Source: Marispirochaeta sp964554875 (GTDB taxonomy: Bacteria > Spirochaetota > Spirochaetia > JC444 > Marispirochaetaceae). From it: a DNA stretch of 64,000 nt. A program made the translations under genes and the position numbers. The stretch covers positions 62,001 through 126,000 of the forward strand of contig CAZKQJ010000001.1 of NCBI GenBank assembly GCA_964554875.1, in the 5' to 3' direction. Every line of letters starts with the position of its first letter. Within the stretch, counting starts at the first letter, position 1. Of the stretch, positions 44,201 through 52,015 are shown piece after piece. The notes below the pieces were generated by a model. It saw only the letters and a list, made by a program, of their open reading frames with translations, was not told the origin of the DNA and did not search any database.

Positions 44201-44346
44201 TAGCTGGTCACGATATAGATGACCGGAAGGTCGGTATCGGGAAAAAGATCCACCGGCAGGGTGTTGACCATAAAGAGCCCTAAAAGGGTCAGCAGGACAA
44301 AGACGCTAAGGACCGTCAGGGGGCGGTGAATAAGGGTCTTAAGCAT
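41251..44346 (-). CDS. RND efflux permease (AcrB-like, HAE family)
   Basis: 1031-residue inner-membrane proton-driven pump. TM1 is followed by a large periplasmic loop; TM4 carries GVGMIVDNSIVIIENIFSHR with the proton-relay Asp. A second half repeats the architecture, with GVVMLAGMVVNNGIVLVDYI. Length fits the HAE family; heavy-metal CusA-type signatures are not obvious, so organic solutes are the likelier cargo. Overlaps the adaptor gene by 8 bases. Confidence 0.96.
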   Translation of the reverse strand: MLKTLIHRPLTVLSVFVLLTLLGLFMVNTLPVDLFPDTDLPVIYIVTSYDGAGPEEIESELTDPLEDQFYTLEGLESITSTSSEGSSAIVLEFAYGTDLEGIKNDMRDKIDRIKNALPDGADDPIMMEFDPNEMPIMTISLQGDLNIEELYQLAEDHIQPVLEQVPRVSNIDISGGRDRIVAVTVSARRLDALGLDVSTIGNVLASQGLSMGAGSATVGGMEYQIRTSGKIDNLDAIRNTLIKRINSGGEVHKLYVRDVADVDYANAEESSRVYQDGLPALELQIYKKTGANTIQVADNLKEAIGRLETQLPPGVRAIVVSDESTVISDSLNSVLNSALTGVLAAVFILMIFLRQLKSTLIIAITIPVSILITVMGMSLGGLTFNLVALTGLTLGVGMIVDNSIVIIENIFSHRERGERLTAAGLFGTKEMITAISASTLTTISVFLPIVLFKNDLGFMGNIFGSMGFTVIVALLSSLFVAVLLVPVLATHYLEIHVRGERPLRNSLLRLIDGGVESSLNWLNRRYRQILNAALKHKLLTIFFFALILTAALLQIPKLGLSLQPEGMSQSLRVNMELPLGSSLDATEEVLDRFRAKVEKELGGAYTSMGMTVGARSNSYQGSLTILLPDLEDRTMNSDEIRQRIRGLFPLFPEASFSFGGRMGPMAAGDLNIQVRGDNLMMLMDYADAAKDLITREIPELMEISLDMEAGLPQWDIVINREKLFDLGLNASSVATEMYRKIHGYTATSFTDQDDDSYNVVIRLDETDRRNIRDMENLFVLNSSGEKIPVSSFASIVENTGPTRIPHTEKKRTVTISGDLAAGARSNFVEAQVRELLEQRLPPEPGIDVNYKGEMEDIAQTGSVLLKILAIAVLLVFGVMVSQFESLRAPFIIILAMPMLAIGVIGIFLLMGMSFDMIALIGVVMLAGMVVNNGIVLVDYIGLLRKRGAGLHEACLEGGVSRLRPILMTTLTTIATMVPLAFFAGEGGARMQGLALTVVGGLSVNTLITLIFVPVLYALFFRESNSAQKELP

Positions 44347-45268
44347 CCTTCTCTCCCCGGTTTCCGATTACCTGTACTGTACTGCCGTCGCTGAGCATAT
44401 TCATACCCGATGTAACCACAGCCTCTCCCGCTTTCAGGCCTTCGGTAATCTCCGCTGTACCGTCGATTACCAGGCCCGTTATAACCCGGCGTCTGGCCGC
44501 GGTGGAACCTTCCACGACATAGACAAAGGTTTCGTCCCCGCGGGAGACAAGGGCCGCGGAAGGGATGGTAACAGCAGTATCGATTCTGCTGGTAATGAGG
44601 GTGATCTCCGCCAGCATCCCCGCCTTGATTCCTTCAGGCAGATCGGAGAAGGTGAGTTTGATTTTCATGCTCCGGGATGCCGGATCAAGGACAGGATAGA
44701 CCTCGCTTACTCTGGCCTCAAAAATCCTGTCCGGCATTGCCTCTGTCCTGATAAAAGCGGTCTGCCCACGTCTTACCCGGTTTACATAGCGCTCGGATAC
44801 CCGGGCACTGATGAGCAGGCTGTTCAGATCACCCAGCTTCAGGATGGGAACACTGGCAGATACCGTGTCCCCCGGGTCGAGAAGAATCTCCGTCACCGTT
44901 CCACGAATGGGCGCTTCGACAGGGCTGATGCTGTAGGAGGCTCCGGGACGGTTGGGATCCACCAGGGCGAGGGTCTCATTTTTCTGTACATAGTCTCCTA
45001 CCCTGACGCGGAATGATGTCAGGGTTCCTGTAACGTCCGGGTAGACCTGAACCGTGGATTCCGCCTCGATGTCCCCGGAGAGCCGGATATAGTCCTCCAG
45101 TGTTTCTGTCGAAGCTTCCGCGATCCGGACGGGAACCTTCGCTGTCTGCTCCTCCAGACGCAGGCGCGCCTCTCTCTGAGGATTTACGCTTTCCGGGACA
45201 AGAAAAAACAGTCCCGCTCCAGTAATGCTCAGTACTAACACGATAATTATGCCGATGCTTTTCTTCAT
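44339..45268 (-). CDS. RND periplasmic adaptor (membrane fusion protein)
   Basis: 309-residue adaptor linking the RND pump to the outer-membrane channel. An N-terminal signal/anchor (about 5-25) has no lipobox cysteine. The lipoyl-like half SGDIEAESTVQVYPDVTG is followed almost directly by YVQKNETLALVD, so the alpha-hairpin is very short. Beta-barrel and membrane-proximal domains run to the end. Located 6 bases after the outer-membrane gene. Confidence 0.93.
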   Translation of the reverse strand: MKKSIGIIIVLVLSITGAGLFFLVPESVNPQREARLRLEEQTAKVPVRIAEASTETLEDYIRLSGDIEAESTVQVYPDVTGTLTSFRVRVGDYVQKNETLALVDPNRPGASYSISPVEAPIRGTVTEILLDPGDTVSASVPILKLGDLNSLLISARVSERYVNRVRRGQTAFIRTEAMPDRIFEARVSEVYPVLDPASRSMKIKLTFSDLPEGIKAGMLAEITLITSRIDTAVTIPSAALVSRGDETFVYVVEGSTAARRRVITGLVIDGTAEITEGLKAGEAVVTSGMNMLSDGSTVQVIGNRGEKDA

Positions 45269-45274
45269 GGTTTC

Positions 45275-46669
45275 CTACTCCTGATTTGGTGTTGCGAGAA
45301 GTTCTTCGATACTTGTGTCCAGGGCGTATTCAAGATCGAAGAGGGTTGTAAGAAGACTCAGTTTTTCCTGCAGCAGGTTTTGCCTGGCGCTGTTCAGATC
45401 CTTTTCCGCCTCCTTCAGGTCCAGGAATTCGATGCCCCCTTTCCGGTATCCCTCTTCCGTCAGATCATAGGCCCGTTCCGCTACCTGTACATTCAGGTCC
45501 AGGGATTCGATGTTCAACAGGGAGTCCTCAAGGCTGGCGTAGAGCAGGGCTGTCTCCTCGCTGACGCTCTGCAGGGTGTGTGCCCGCTGCCTGATAAGGA
45601 CGGCCAGGTTGTTCTCCTGCTCCTTGATGGAGGTTTGTACGGAGGACCCCGGGAGCCAAGAGTCCAGGGGAAGGGAGACCGACAGGCTTACCGAGCCTGT
45701 ATCCGACCAGGGATCCCGGATGCCCGACTTCCAGGTATCACTGGAAAAGGGGTCGCTGACCACCGGGGAGAGGCTGGCGCTCAGGCTTAAGGAAGGATAG
45801 AAGCCCTCGTGGATGAGGCTTTCAAGATTTATCTGTCCCCGGGCTATGCTGTTGTCCAGAGCTGCGACGCTGAAGTGGCTGTCCAGGATTTCCGTTTTGA
45901 AGGATAGAGTATCAAGCTTCTCCGGGATCTCAATGGATCCCTCAAGGCGAATGGAGTCGTCCCCTTCGATTCCCAGAAGCAGGAAGAACCGGCTGCGCAT
46001 TTCTCGATAGCTGGTAAGCTGGCGGGCAAGAACGGGTTCCATGTTTCTGTATGCAACCTGGGTGTTCAGGAGTTCCAGCTCGGAAATCCTGCCGTTTCGA
46101 TAGTCCGTCAGAGCAAGGTCGTACTCCCCTTTGAGAATCTCCATGCTCTCCCGGGTAAGCCCGATGCTTCTGTCCGTATACAGAAGGTTATAAAAGCTTA
46201 CCTTGACATCCCGTTCCAGGGCCTTCTCCGCCTCCTCCAGGTCGAGGCCTGCGGAGTCCAGGGCTTTTCGCAGATACTTGATACCGTCGCCGATGGCGGG
46301 ATTCAGTGTCAGGCTGGCCGAAATCCCGGCGCTCAGACTGACCGGAGAGGTTTCGCGTTCGTACTGCATAACCTGGTCGTAAACCCCGTTGCCCGCCGGG
46401 CTGACCGGGACAAGGCCGGAAACACTGCTTTCGGAGTTGCTGCGATTCAGTGACGAACTGGCCCGGATAGAGGGGTAAAAGACGTTCCCCCGGTTCGCAT
46501 AGTTCCGCCGCGCGGAATCGAGGTTTTTCTCAGCCGTGTAGAGACGGAGACTGTTCTCCCGCGCCGTCTTCAGGGCCTCTTCCAGGCTCATTACCGACTC
46601 TGCAGACAGAGAAGCTGTGAAAAGAATGAAAAGGACGGTCAGAGAATATTGGCCCCGGTGTATGTTCAT
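45275..46669 (-). CDS. TolC-family outer-membrane channel
   Basis: 464-residue outer-membrane efflux protein. Signal peptide near residues 1-25, then two OEP repeats, beginning SLEEALKTARENS and ending with the coiled-coil GGIEFLDLKEAEKDLNSARQ. ATG 46669 is chosen because GGGAGG lies 9 bases upstream; the frame extends to 46723 without a Shine-Dalgarno. First gene of the seven-gene run. Its ribosome-binding site is part of a 9-bp inverted repeat. Confidence 0.93.
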   Translation of the reverse strand: MNIHRGQYSLTVLFILFTASLSAESVMSLEEALKTARENSLRLYTAEKNLDSARRNYANRGNVFYPSIRASSSLNRSNSESSVSGLVPVSPAGNGVYDQVMQYERETSPVSLSAGISASLTLNPAIGDGIKYLRKALDSAGLDLEEAEKALERDVKVSFYNLLYTDRSIGLTRESMEILKGEYDLALTDYRNGRISELELLNTQVAYRNMEPVLARQLTSYREMRSRFFLLLGIEGDDSIRLEGSIEIPEKLDTLSFKTEILDSHFSVAALDNSIARGQINLESLIHEGFYPSLSLSASLSPVVSDPFSSDTWKSGIRDPWSDTGSVSLSVSLPLDSWLPGSSVQTSIKEQENNLAVLIRQRAHTLQSVSEETALLYASLEDSLLNIESLDLNVQVAERAYDLTEEGYRKGGIEFLDLKEAEKDLNSARQNLLQEKLSLLTTLFDLEYALDTSIEELLATPNQE

Positions 46670-46678
46670 GCAGAAGTA

Positions 46679-46742
46679 CCTCCCGTACTGTTCTCGTGTT
46701 TCGAAGATACCGGAGACGGCCACGGGAACCCATTACGGGAGG
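46679..46742 (-). promoter_or_regulatory. Inverted repeat that could hide the ribosome-binding site of the efflux operon
   Basis: On the minus strand CCTCCCGTA (46742-46734) is perfectly complementary to TACGGGAGG (46687-46679), which includes the Shine-Dalgarno of the TolC-family gene. The arms are 46 bases apart. If both are in the mRNA, pairing would block initiation. Confidence 0.5.
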
Positions 46743-46824
46743 CTTAAGGATTGATAAACGGATGTTTAGAAACTCGACATACCGATAATTGAAGATATTC
46801 TACATAATAAATATAATCAGCCCC

Positions 46825-47871
46825 ATGATAGTTCAGCTGCGGCGCAAATCATCAATGATCATGTTTTCTATTATTCCCGGTGTACTCCTGACTGCGCTGC
46901 TTGCTCTGACTGCCCGGGCAGCGGTGTCCCTGGTTCCCCATGAGCTTATTGGAGCAGGAGTTTTTGCCCTCTTTGTCGGAATTGCCCTTCACCCATGGGC
47001 AGCCCGGCTCTCCATTGTGCATGAGGGGATAGGTTTTACGGCGAAGCGGCTGCTGCGGCTTGCCATAGTATGTATGGGGGTGAGTTTGAGTCTTCCCCAG
47101 GTTATGGAAGTGGGGGCTTTTTCTCTGCTTGTAATGTTTTTTACCCTGGCAACTGCTTTCGGCGGCGGTTATCTGCTTGGACGTGTTCTTGGACTGGATT
47201 GGCGTCTCTCCGGACTTATCTCTGCGGGAACCGGTATCTGCGGCGGTTCGGCTATAGCCGCCATTGCACCAGTCATCGATGCGAAACCCCAGTATATAGC
47301 TTATGCTCTATCTGCAACTTTTATTTTTGACGTGCTTATGGTGGTGCTTTTCCCGCTTATGGGTCGAGCTTTATCCATGTCGGACCTGGGTTTCGGTCTG
47401 TGGGCCGGCACGGCGATTAACGATACCTCCTCGGTGGTCGCCGCCGGTTATACCTATTCTGAAGCGGCGGGAAACCTGGCCATCGTCGTCAAGCTTACAC
47501 GAACCCTCTCTATCGTTCCGGCGGTACTGGTTTTTTCTATTGTTCAGCTGCGGCAGAGACGCCGGGAAGCCGGCAGATCGGCCGGAGAGACTGCGACGCT
47601 TTCCCTGTCTGCGGTCTTTCCCTGGTTTGTTCTGGTCTTTCTTGCGGTTGTTGTACTGAACAGTGTCGGAGCTGTTCCCGCGAGGATAGGTCCCGGCATA
47701 GCCGGGACCGGAAAATTCCTCATGGTTATGGCTCTGGGAGCCATCGGGCTCAAGACTGATGCGGCCCACCTGGCGCGTTCGGGATTCAAGCCGATGCTCC
47801 ACGGACTGATCATCTCAACAGCAGTGGTTATGGTCTCGCTTCTTGTTCAGATGATGCTGCATCAGGTGTAA
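46825..47871 (+). CDS. YeiH/UPF0324-family putative anion (sulfate) exporter
   Basis: 348-residue membrane protein with about ten helices. Family signatures: GIALHPWAARLS, GTGICGGSAIAAIAPVI and GLWAGTAINDTSSVVAAGYTY. The role given to the family (sulfate or sulfonate export) rests on weak evidence. ATG 46825 is preferred to an upstream TTG at 46789, but neither has a clear Shine-Dalgarno. Divergent from the efflux run and convergent with the glycine-rich protein gene. Confidence 0.88.
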   Translation: MIVQLRRKSSMIMFSIIPGVLLTALLALTARAAVSLVPHELIGAGVFALFVGIALHPWAARLSIVHEGIGFTAKRLLRLAIVCMGVSLSLPQVMEVGAFSLLVMFFTLATAFGGGYLLGRVLGLDWRLSGLISAGTGICGGSAIAAIAPVIDAKPQYIAYALSATFIFDVLMVVLFPLMGRALSMSDLGFGLWAGTAINDTSSVVAAGYTYSEAAGNLAIVVKLTRTLSIVPAVLVFSIVQLRQRRREAGRSAGETATLSLSAVFPWFVLVFLAVVVLNSVGAVPARIGPGIAGTGKFLMVMALGAIGLKTDAAHLARSGFKPMLHGLIISTAVVMVSLLVQMMLHQV

Positions 47872-47879
47872 ACAAAGGT

Positions 47880-49025
47880 TTAAAAAAGCAGGATGGTGCC
47901 GCCTCCTCCGCCGGCCCTGCTCCTGCCTCCTCCGGAAGACATATTGGATTCAATGGTTCCCACTATCCAGCCGGCGGTCGTGCCGACAGCTCCGCCGATC
48001 ATGCCGATGACACCGCCGGCGTATTCACCGACTATTTCATAGGGATCCGGCATCATGCTGTCTACAGAGGTTTCTACTAAATCCATGACGCTGGCCCCCG
48101 CAGCAACGGTACTGACGGCACCCTGCATGCCGGAGACGGCGCTGATGATGGAACCCGCCTGGCTTCCCCACTGGGAACCCTGCTGAAAGTCCTCGTAGAG
48201 GTTGTCCAGTACATTGTTTACGATATTGGAGCCCAGTTCCTTCATGCTGTCCCAGCTCATGCGCGAACCTGAACCGCTGCCGGAGGATGACCTGCTGTTT
48301 CCCTGGGGTAAGGGCCGGGGTCCGGATGGTATGTGTGGTCCTGCAACGGGACGAGCCGCATCGATAAGATCCTGCATTATATGATCGGGCAAAACTTGAG
48401 CCGGCGGTTTATCTTTCTTTTCTTCTTTGTCTGCGTGGGAAATCAGGCTGTCGTAAGCGTTCTGGTTGTCAACCGGGAGCCGGAGGAATCCTGCGGGAAG
48501 ACTGCGTACCGCGGCAGCGGACTCCTCGTATAATGCCGGGGTCAAGGCTGTAAGCTTCTTCATCGAGGCTGTATGGCTGATATCCGTAAGCACTCCCAGG
48601 AGTTCCACAACACCGAGAAGCCCATACCGGTACTCCCGGTATCCGGGGGTTGCCAGCAGATGAGCGAAATCCAGTCGGAGGTTCTCAGCATCATTGCTGT
48701 TTCGGGAAAGAATGAAAAAGATCCGCTGGTTCACCTCTTTCAGGCGTTCGGTTTCGGTTTTTACGACAATATGGGGCCTTACAGATGCATTAAAAGCTCC
48801 CAGGTCCTCCGCCCGGTGACGGATTACCGGCTTCTTTGCAGGAGCAAAAGTCTCGGTCATCGCTTCGCTTAAAAGGACTGCACGGTTGTGGATTTGCCGG
48901 GTAAGATCGCACGCTGTGTCAACGTCTCTGGACAGGTCTCTCGTGGTGTAGACTTGAGCATGGACCTGGGGCAGGGCGACAAACAGCAAGGTGACCAGCG
49001 AACAGAACACAAGGGCTTTTTTCAT
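47880..49025 (-). CDS. Exported protein of unknown function with Ser/Gly linker and glycine-zipper-like C-terminus
   Basis: 381 residues, not recognised. A signal peptide (1-23, ending VHA) is followed by an approximately 170-residue helical region and a low-complexity Ser/Gly stretch (about 250-260). A hydrophobic glycine-rich C-terminus has GEYAGGVIGMIGGAVGTTAG, a small-residue pattern that in other proteins inserts in or crosses membranes, and the chain ends TILLF. ATG overlaps the stop of the DUF2330-like gene by 4 bases, so the two are co-translated. It may be anchored in an envelope membrane (inference). Confidence 0.7.
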   Translation of the reverse strand: MKKALVFCSLVTLLFVALPQVHAQVYTTRDLSRDVDTACDLTRQIHNRAVLLSEAMTETFAPAKKPVIRHRAEDLGAFNASVRPHIVVKTETERLKEVNQRIFFILSRNSNDAENLRLDFAHLLATPGYREYRYGLLGVVELLGVLTDISHTASMKKLTALTPALYEESAAAVRSLPAGFLRLPVDNQNAYDSLISHADKEEKKDKPPAQVLPDHIMQDLIDAARPVAGPHIPSGPRPLPQGNSRSSSGSGSGSRMSWDSMKELGSNIVNNVLDNLYEDFQQGSQWGSQAGSIISAVSGMQGAVSTVAAGASVMDLVETSVDSMMPDPYEIVGEYAGGVIGMIGGAVGTTAGWIVGTIESNMSSGGGRSRAGGGGGTILLF

Positions 49026-50092
49026 TTTGCTTTCTCCTCCGTTACAGAAACTATCACATCCTTATCGATTTCCCTGATATCTCCTGTAATATTCCAGAGA
49101 TCCAGATACACAGGAGTCCCGGGAGCAAACAGCTCCTCAAGTTCCGGCATGGACGTACGGCTTAACATCTCCCGCTTGAAACCGGGGACCGGACGTATAT
49201 CCATTTCCCTGGGACTCAAGCCTTCAAAGAGTAAGGGAGCTTTATATGCCGGTCCGCGGAGTGATTTCTGCCGTCCCCTGTCATCCTGTAAATAATTTTT
49301 CAGTGCCTCTTCCAGCTTTTCAAGATCAGGGGTTTCTCTCTGGTGTGTGTAGTTTCCCGATGTTCCCTGCGGAAATGCCGCGGACCATGGGCTGAAAACA
49401 TACAACAGAATATCGGTAAACCCGTGGTTTGTCCGGGAGATGCGTATCGGATAAAACAGATGCCCCGATGTAAAACGGTAGGAGATGGCCTCAAGACTGT
49501 TAAGGCTTGTGGTCAGGTCGACCACGTCAAATACAAACCAGCGGTAGCCCTCCCTGATATATTCTTCCACGGAGGTCCGCAGAATATCCGGTATCCGGGG
49601 GTCATCCATCCCGTAGGATCGCAGCCGTTCTTCAACCCAGGATACAAAGCCCTCCGTCCTGTCCGCCCGGATGGTAAACAGCTCGTGGGAACCTATGCGC
49701 TCATGAAAGGTCACCTCTCCCGGGAGTCCGGATTCCGTTGCTCCTCCGCGGAGGCCGCTGGAATAGAGGGCGTTTTCAATCATTAACTGCCGTGTCAGGC
49801 TGCTTATCTCGGAAAATATTGCGACCTCGGCCCGGTCTATCTTCGGTTCGGCCGGGAAGGGCATTACCTGCAGTACCTGGGTAGGTTTGGAAACGGACAT
49901 GTCGGTAGTGAGGATCGTGATCTGTTCATTTCCGTTCCAGGCCAGAATAGCTTTCTGGGAGGGTTCCCGGATAAGCACGTTGGGCAGAAAGCTGATGCCT
50001 CCCCGATCAGCAGTCGCCTGGAACATGGTGGTTAAAAACAGCGCAATGATCAAAGGAACTATCAGTCCGGTTTTCCTGGTATCTCTATCCAT
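49022..50092 (-). CDS. Exported DUF2330-like protein
   Basis: 356-residue secreted or periplasmic protein. Signal peptide 1-28, then a DUF2330-like pattern: QKAILAWNGNEQITILTT, a proline-rich MPFPAEPKIDRAEV, later FVSWVEERLRSYG and GHLFYPIRISR. The function of the family is unknown. AGGAG lies upstream of the ATG, behind a weak promoter (TACAAT 50113-50118, minus strand). First of a two-gene unit with the glycine-rich protein. Confidence 0.65.
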   Translation of the reverse strand: MDRDTRKTGLIVPLIIALFLTTMFQATADRGGISFLPNVLIREPSQKAILAWNGNEQITILTTDMSVSKPTQVLQVMPFPAEPKIDRAEVAIFSEISSLTRQLMIENALYSSGLRGGATESGLPGEVTFHERIGSHELFTIRADRTEGFVSWVEERLRSYGMDDPRIPDILRTSVEEYIREGYRWFVFDVVDLTTSLNSLEAISYRFTSGHLFYPIRISRTNHGFTDILLYVFSPWSAAFPQGTSGNYTHQRETPDLEKLEEALKNYLQDDRGRQKSLRGPAYKAPLLFEGLSPREMDIRPVPGFKREMLSRTSMPELEELFAPGTPVYLDLWNITGDIREIDKDVIVSVTEEKAK

Positions 50093-50174
50093 GGGTGCTC
50101 TCCTGGGGCATAATTGTAATACGAGTTATTCCCTGGCGAAATACCCCGAAAGTAGTATTTCTCTTTTTTTCTCT

Positions 50175-50900
50175 CTAAGTCCGGGTTTTGTCGGCGATCA
50201 GCCCGAAGGCGGCATCGATGCTCAAGGCCAGCAGGGCCGTTGCCAGGGCTCCCTGGAGCACAAGGGAGGGATTAAAACGTACAAGCCCCGCGATGATCGG
50301 GGCCCCCAGTCCTCCGGCTCCGGCCACTGCGCCGATGGCGGCGGTACCGACGTTGATGACCGCGGATATCCGTATTCCCGCAAGAATTACCGGTAGGGCC
50401 AGGGGAAACTCCACCAGGCTGAACTGCCGGATGCGGTTCATTCCCACTCCCTTGGCAGCCTCCAGCACCCGTGGGGATACGCCGTCAAAGCCCTTGGTGG
50501 TGTTGACGACCACAGGCAGCATTCCGTACAGAAAAAGGGCCAGCAGCACCGGGGGAGCACCGAAGCCCAGAGAGGGCACCGCCAGGGCGATGACGGCCGC
50601 CGGCGGGAATGTCTGGGCGACCCCGGACAGGCCCGCGACGCTGCGGCGCCCTGCACCGCTGGGCTCCAGGTAGGCAAAGAGTCCCAGCAGAAAGCCCGCT
50701 GCCGTTGCCGCGGCGGTTGAGACGGCGGTAAGAACAAGATGAGTACCCAGCAGCTGCAGCAGGGAGGAACGGGGATAGATCAGCTCGTTGTTCCCGGGAA
50801 AGAGGCTTCCCAGAAGCAGTTCCTGTACAGGGGGAAAGGCGGTAAAGAGAATGAGCAGGGAGGGGAATGAAAGGACCGATACCAGCCTGGATGCCTTCAT
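50175..50900 (-). CDS. OpuB-type compatible-solute ABC transporter permease (second permease)
   Basis: 241-residue inner-membrane subunit with the family pattern AAKGVGMNRIRQFSLVEFPLAL (ATPase-contact loop) and VGTAAIGAVAGAGGLGAPII. The open frame starts at 50993, inside the ATPase gene; ATG 50900 overlaps the ATPase stop by 4 bases and is the better start. Last gene of the operon. Confidence 0.92.
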   Translation of the reverse strand: MKASRLVSVLSFPSLLILFTAFPPVQELLLGSLFPGNNELIYPRSSLLQLLGTHLVLTAVSTAAATAAGFLLGLFAYLEPSGAGRRSVAGLSGVAQTFPPAAVIALAVPSLGFGAPPVLLALFLYGMLPVVVNTTKGFDGVSPRVLEAAKGVGMNRIRQFSLVEFPLALPVILAGIRISAVINVGTAAIGAVAGAGGLGAPIIAGLVRFNPSLVLQGALATALLALSIDAAFGLIADKTRT

Positions 50901-52015
50901 TGCACGGAGACCCCTTCGGTCTTCGGCAGGTCGCCTTCGGACCCCGCAAGTTGTTCGATATCCCGGAGATTCACCTGGCCAACCAGCTGCCACTCCCGGT
51001 TCAGGACCGGAAGATTGCGTATACCCTGTCCCATCATTCTGGAGAGAGCGGTCCTGAGGCTGGATGTCTCGAAGACCGCGAGCTCCGCGGCGGCAACCCG
51101 GGTAACCTCCTCCGCTCCGAGATTTTCTTCAGGTTTGCGCCCGGTAAGTTCCGCCCAGCCGTTCAGGTAACCCTCTTTGCTTACAACCCAGACGTAGGCC
51201 TTGTCCCTGGCCTCCGGGGGAACCGGCTCTCCGACCCGGGCGGGATAGACCGGCTGCATGATGTCCCTGAGGGAGAACAGGGACAGCCGTTTGATTGCCC
51301 GGTCGGCGCCGATAAAATCCCGTACGAAACGGCCTGCCGGCTTCTGCAGAATCTCCTCCGGGGCGCCGGCCTGTACGACCTTTCCGTCCCGCATGATTAC
51401 AAGGTGGTCCGCCAGCCGGACAGCCTCGTCGATATCGTGGGTCACGAAGACCACGGTTTTCTGTACCTTTGACTGGATTGCTGCAAACTCATCCTGAAGG
51501 ACCGAACGATTCAGGGGGTCGACGGCGCCGAAGGGTTCATCCATCAGCAGAATCTCCGGGTCCGCCGCCAGGGCCCTGGCAACGCCAACCCGCTGGGCCT
51601 CACCCCCGGAGAGCTCATGGGGATACTTTCCGCGATACCCGTCGGAGAGCCCGATCAGCTTCATCAGCTCTCCAAGGCGCTCCGCTTTTTTCTGTTCGGT
51701 CCATTTCAGGAGCCGTGGAACGATGAGAATATTCTCTTCCACCGTAAAGTGGGGAAAGAGCCCGATCTCCTGGATAACATAGCCGATTCCCAGGCGAAGT
51801 TCGTGGGGGGATCTGCTCAGAACCGGGGTGTTGTCTATAAGGATCTGACCGCTGTCGGGATCGATCATTCTGTTTATCAGCTTCAGAAAGGTGGACTTGC
51901 CGCAGCCGGAAGGACCTATTATGACGCTGATCTGGCCAGTGGGCAGTTCGATATCCACCCCCGCAAGGGCCTGTTTTTCATCGTAGGTTTTCCGGATTCC
52001 CTCAAAGCGTATCAT
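50897..52015 (-). CDS. OpuB/ProV-type ABC transporter ATP-binding protein with CBS region
   Basis: 372-residue ATPase. Walker A IGPSGCGKS, signature ELSGGEAQRVGVARAL, Walker B ILLMDEPFGAVDP, and H-loop VFVTHDIDEAVRLADH typical of betaine/choline/carnitine uptake systems. The C-terminal approximately 125 residues form a CBS module, which in OpuA-type systems senses ionic strength. Overlaps the first permease by 14 bases. Confidence 0.94.
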   Translation of the reverse strand: MIRFEGIRKTYDEKQALAGVDIELPTGQISVIIGPSGCGKSTFLKLINRMIDPDSGQILIDNTPVLSRSPHELRLGIGYVIQEIGLFPHFTVEENILIVPRLLKWTEQKKAERLGELMKLIGLSDGYRGKYPHELSGGEAQRVGVARALAADPEILLMDEPFGAVDPLNRSVLQDEFAAIQSKVQKTVVFVTHDIDEAVRLADHLVIMRDGKVVQAGAPEEILQKPAGRFVRDFIGADRAIKRLSLFSLRDIMQPVYPARVGEPVPPEARDKAYVWVVSKEGYLNGWAELTGRKPEENLGAEEVTRVAAAELAVFETSSLRTALSRMMGQGIRNLPVLNREWQLVGQVNLRDIEQLAGSEGDLPKTEGVSVQ

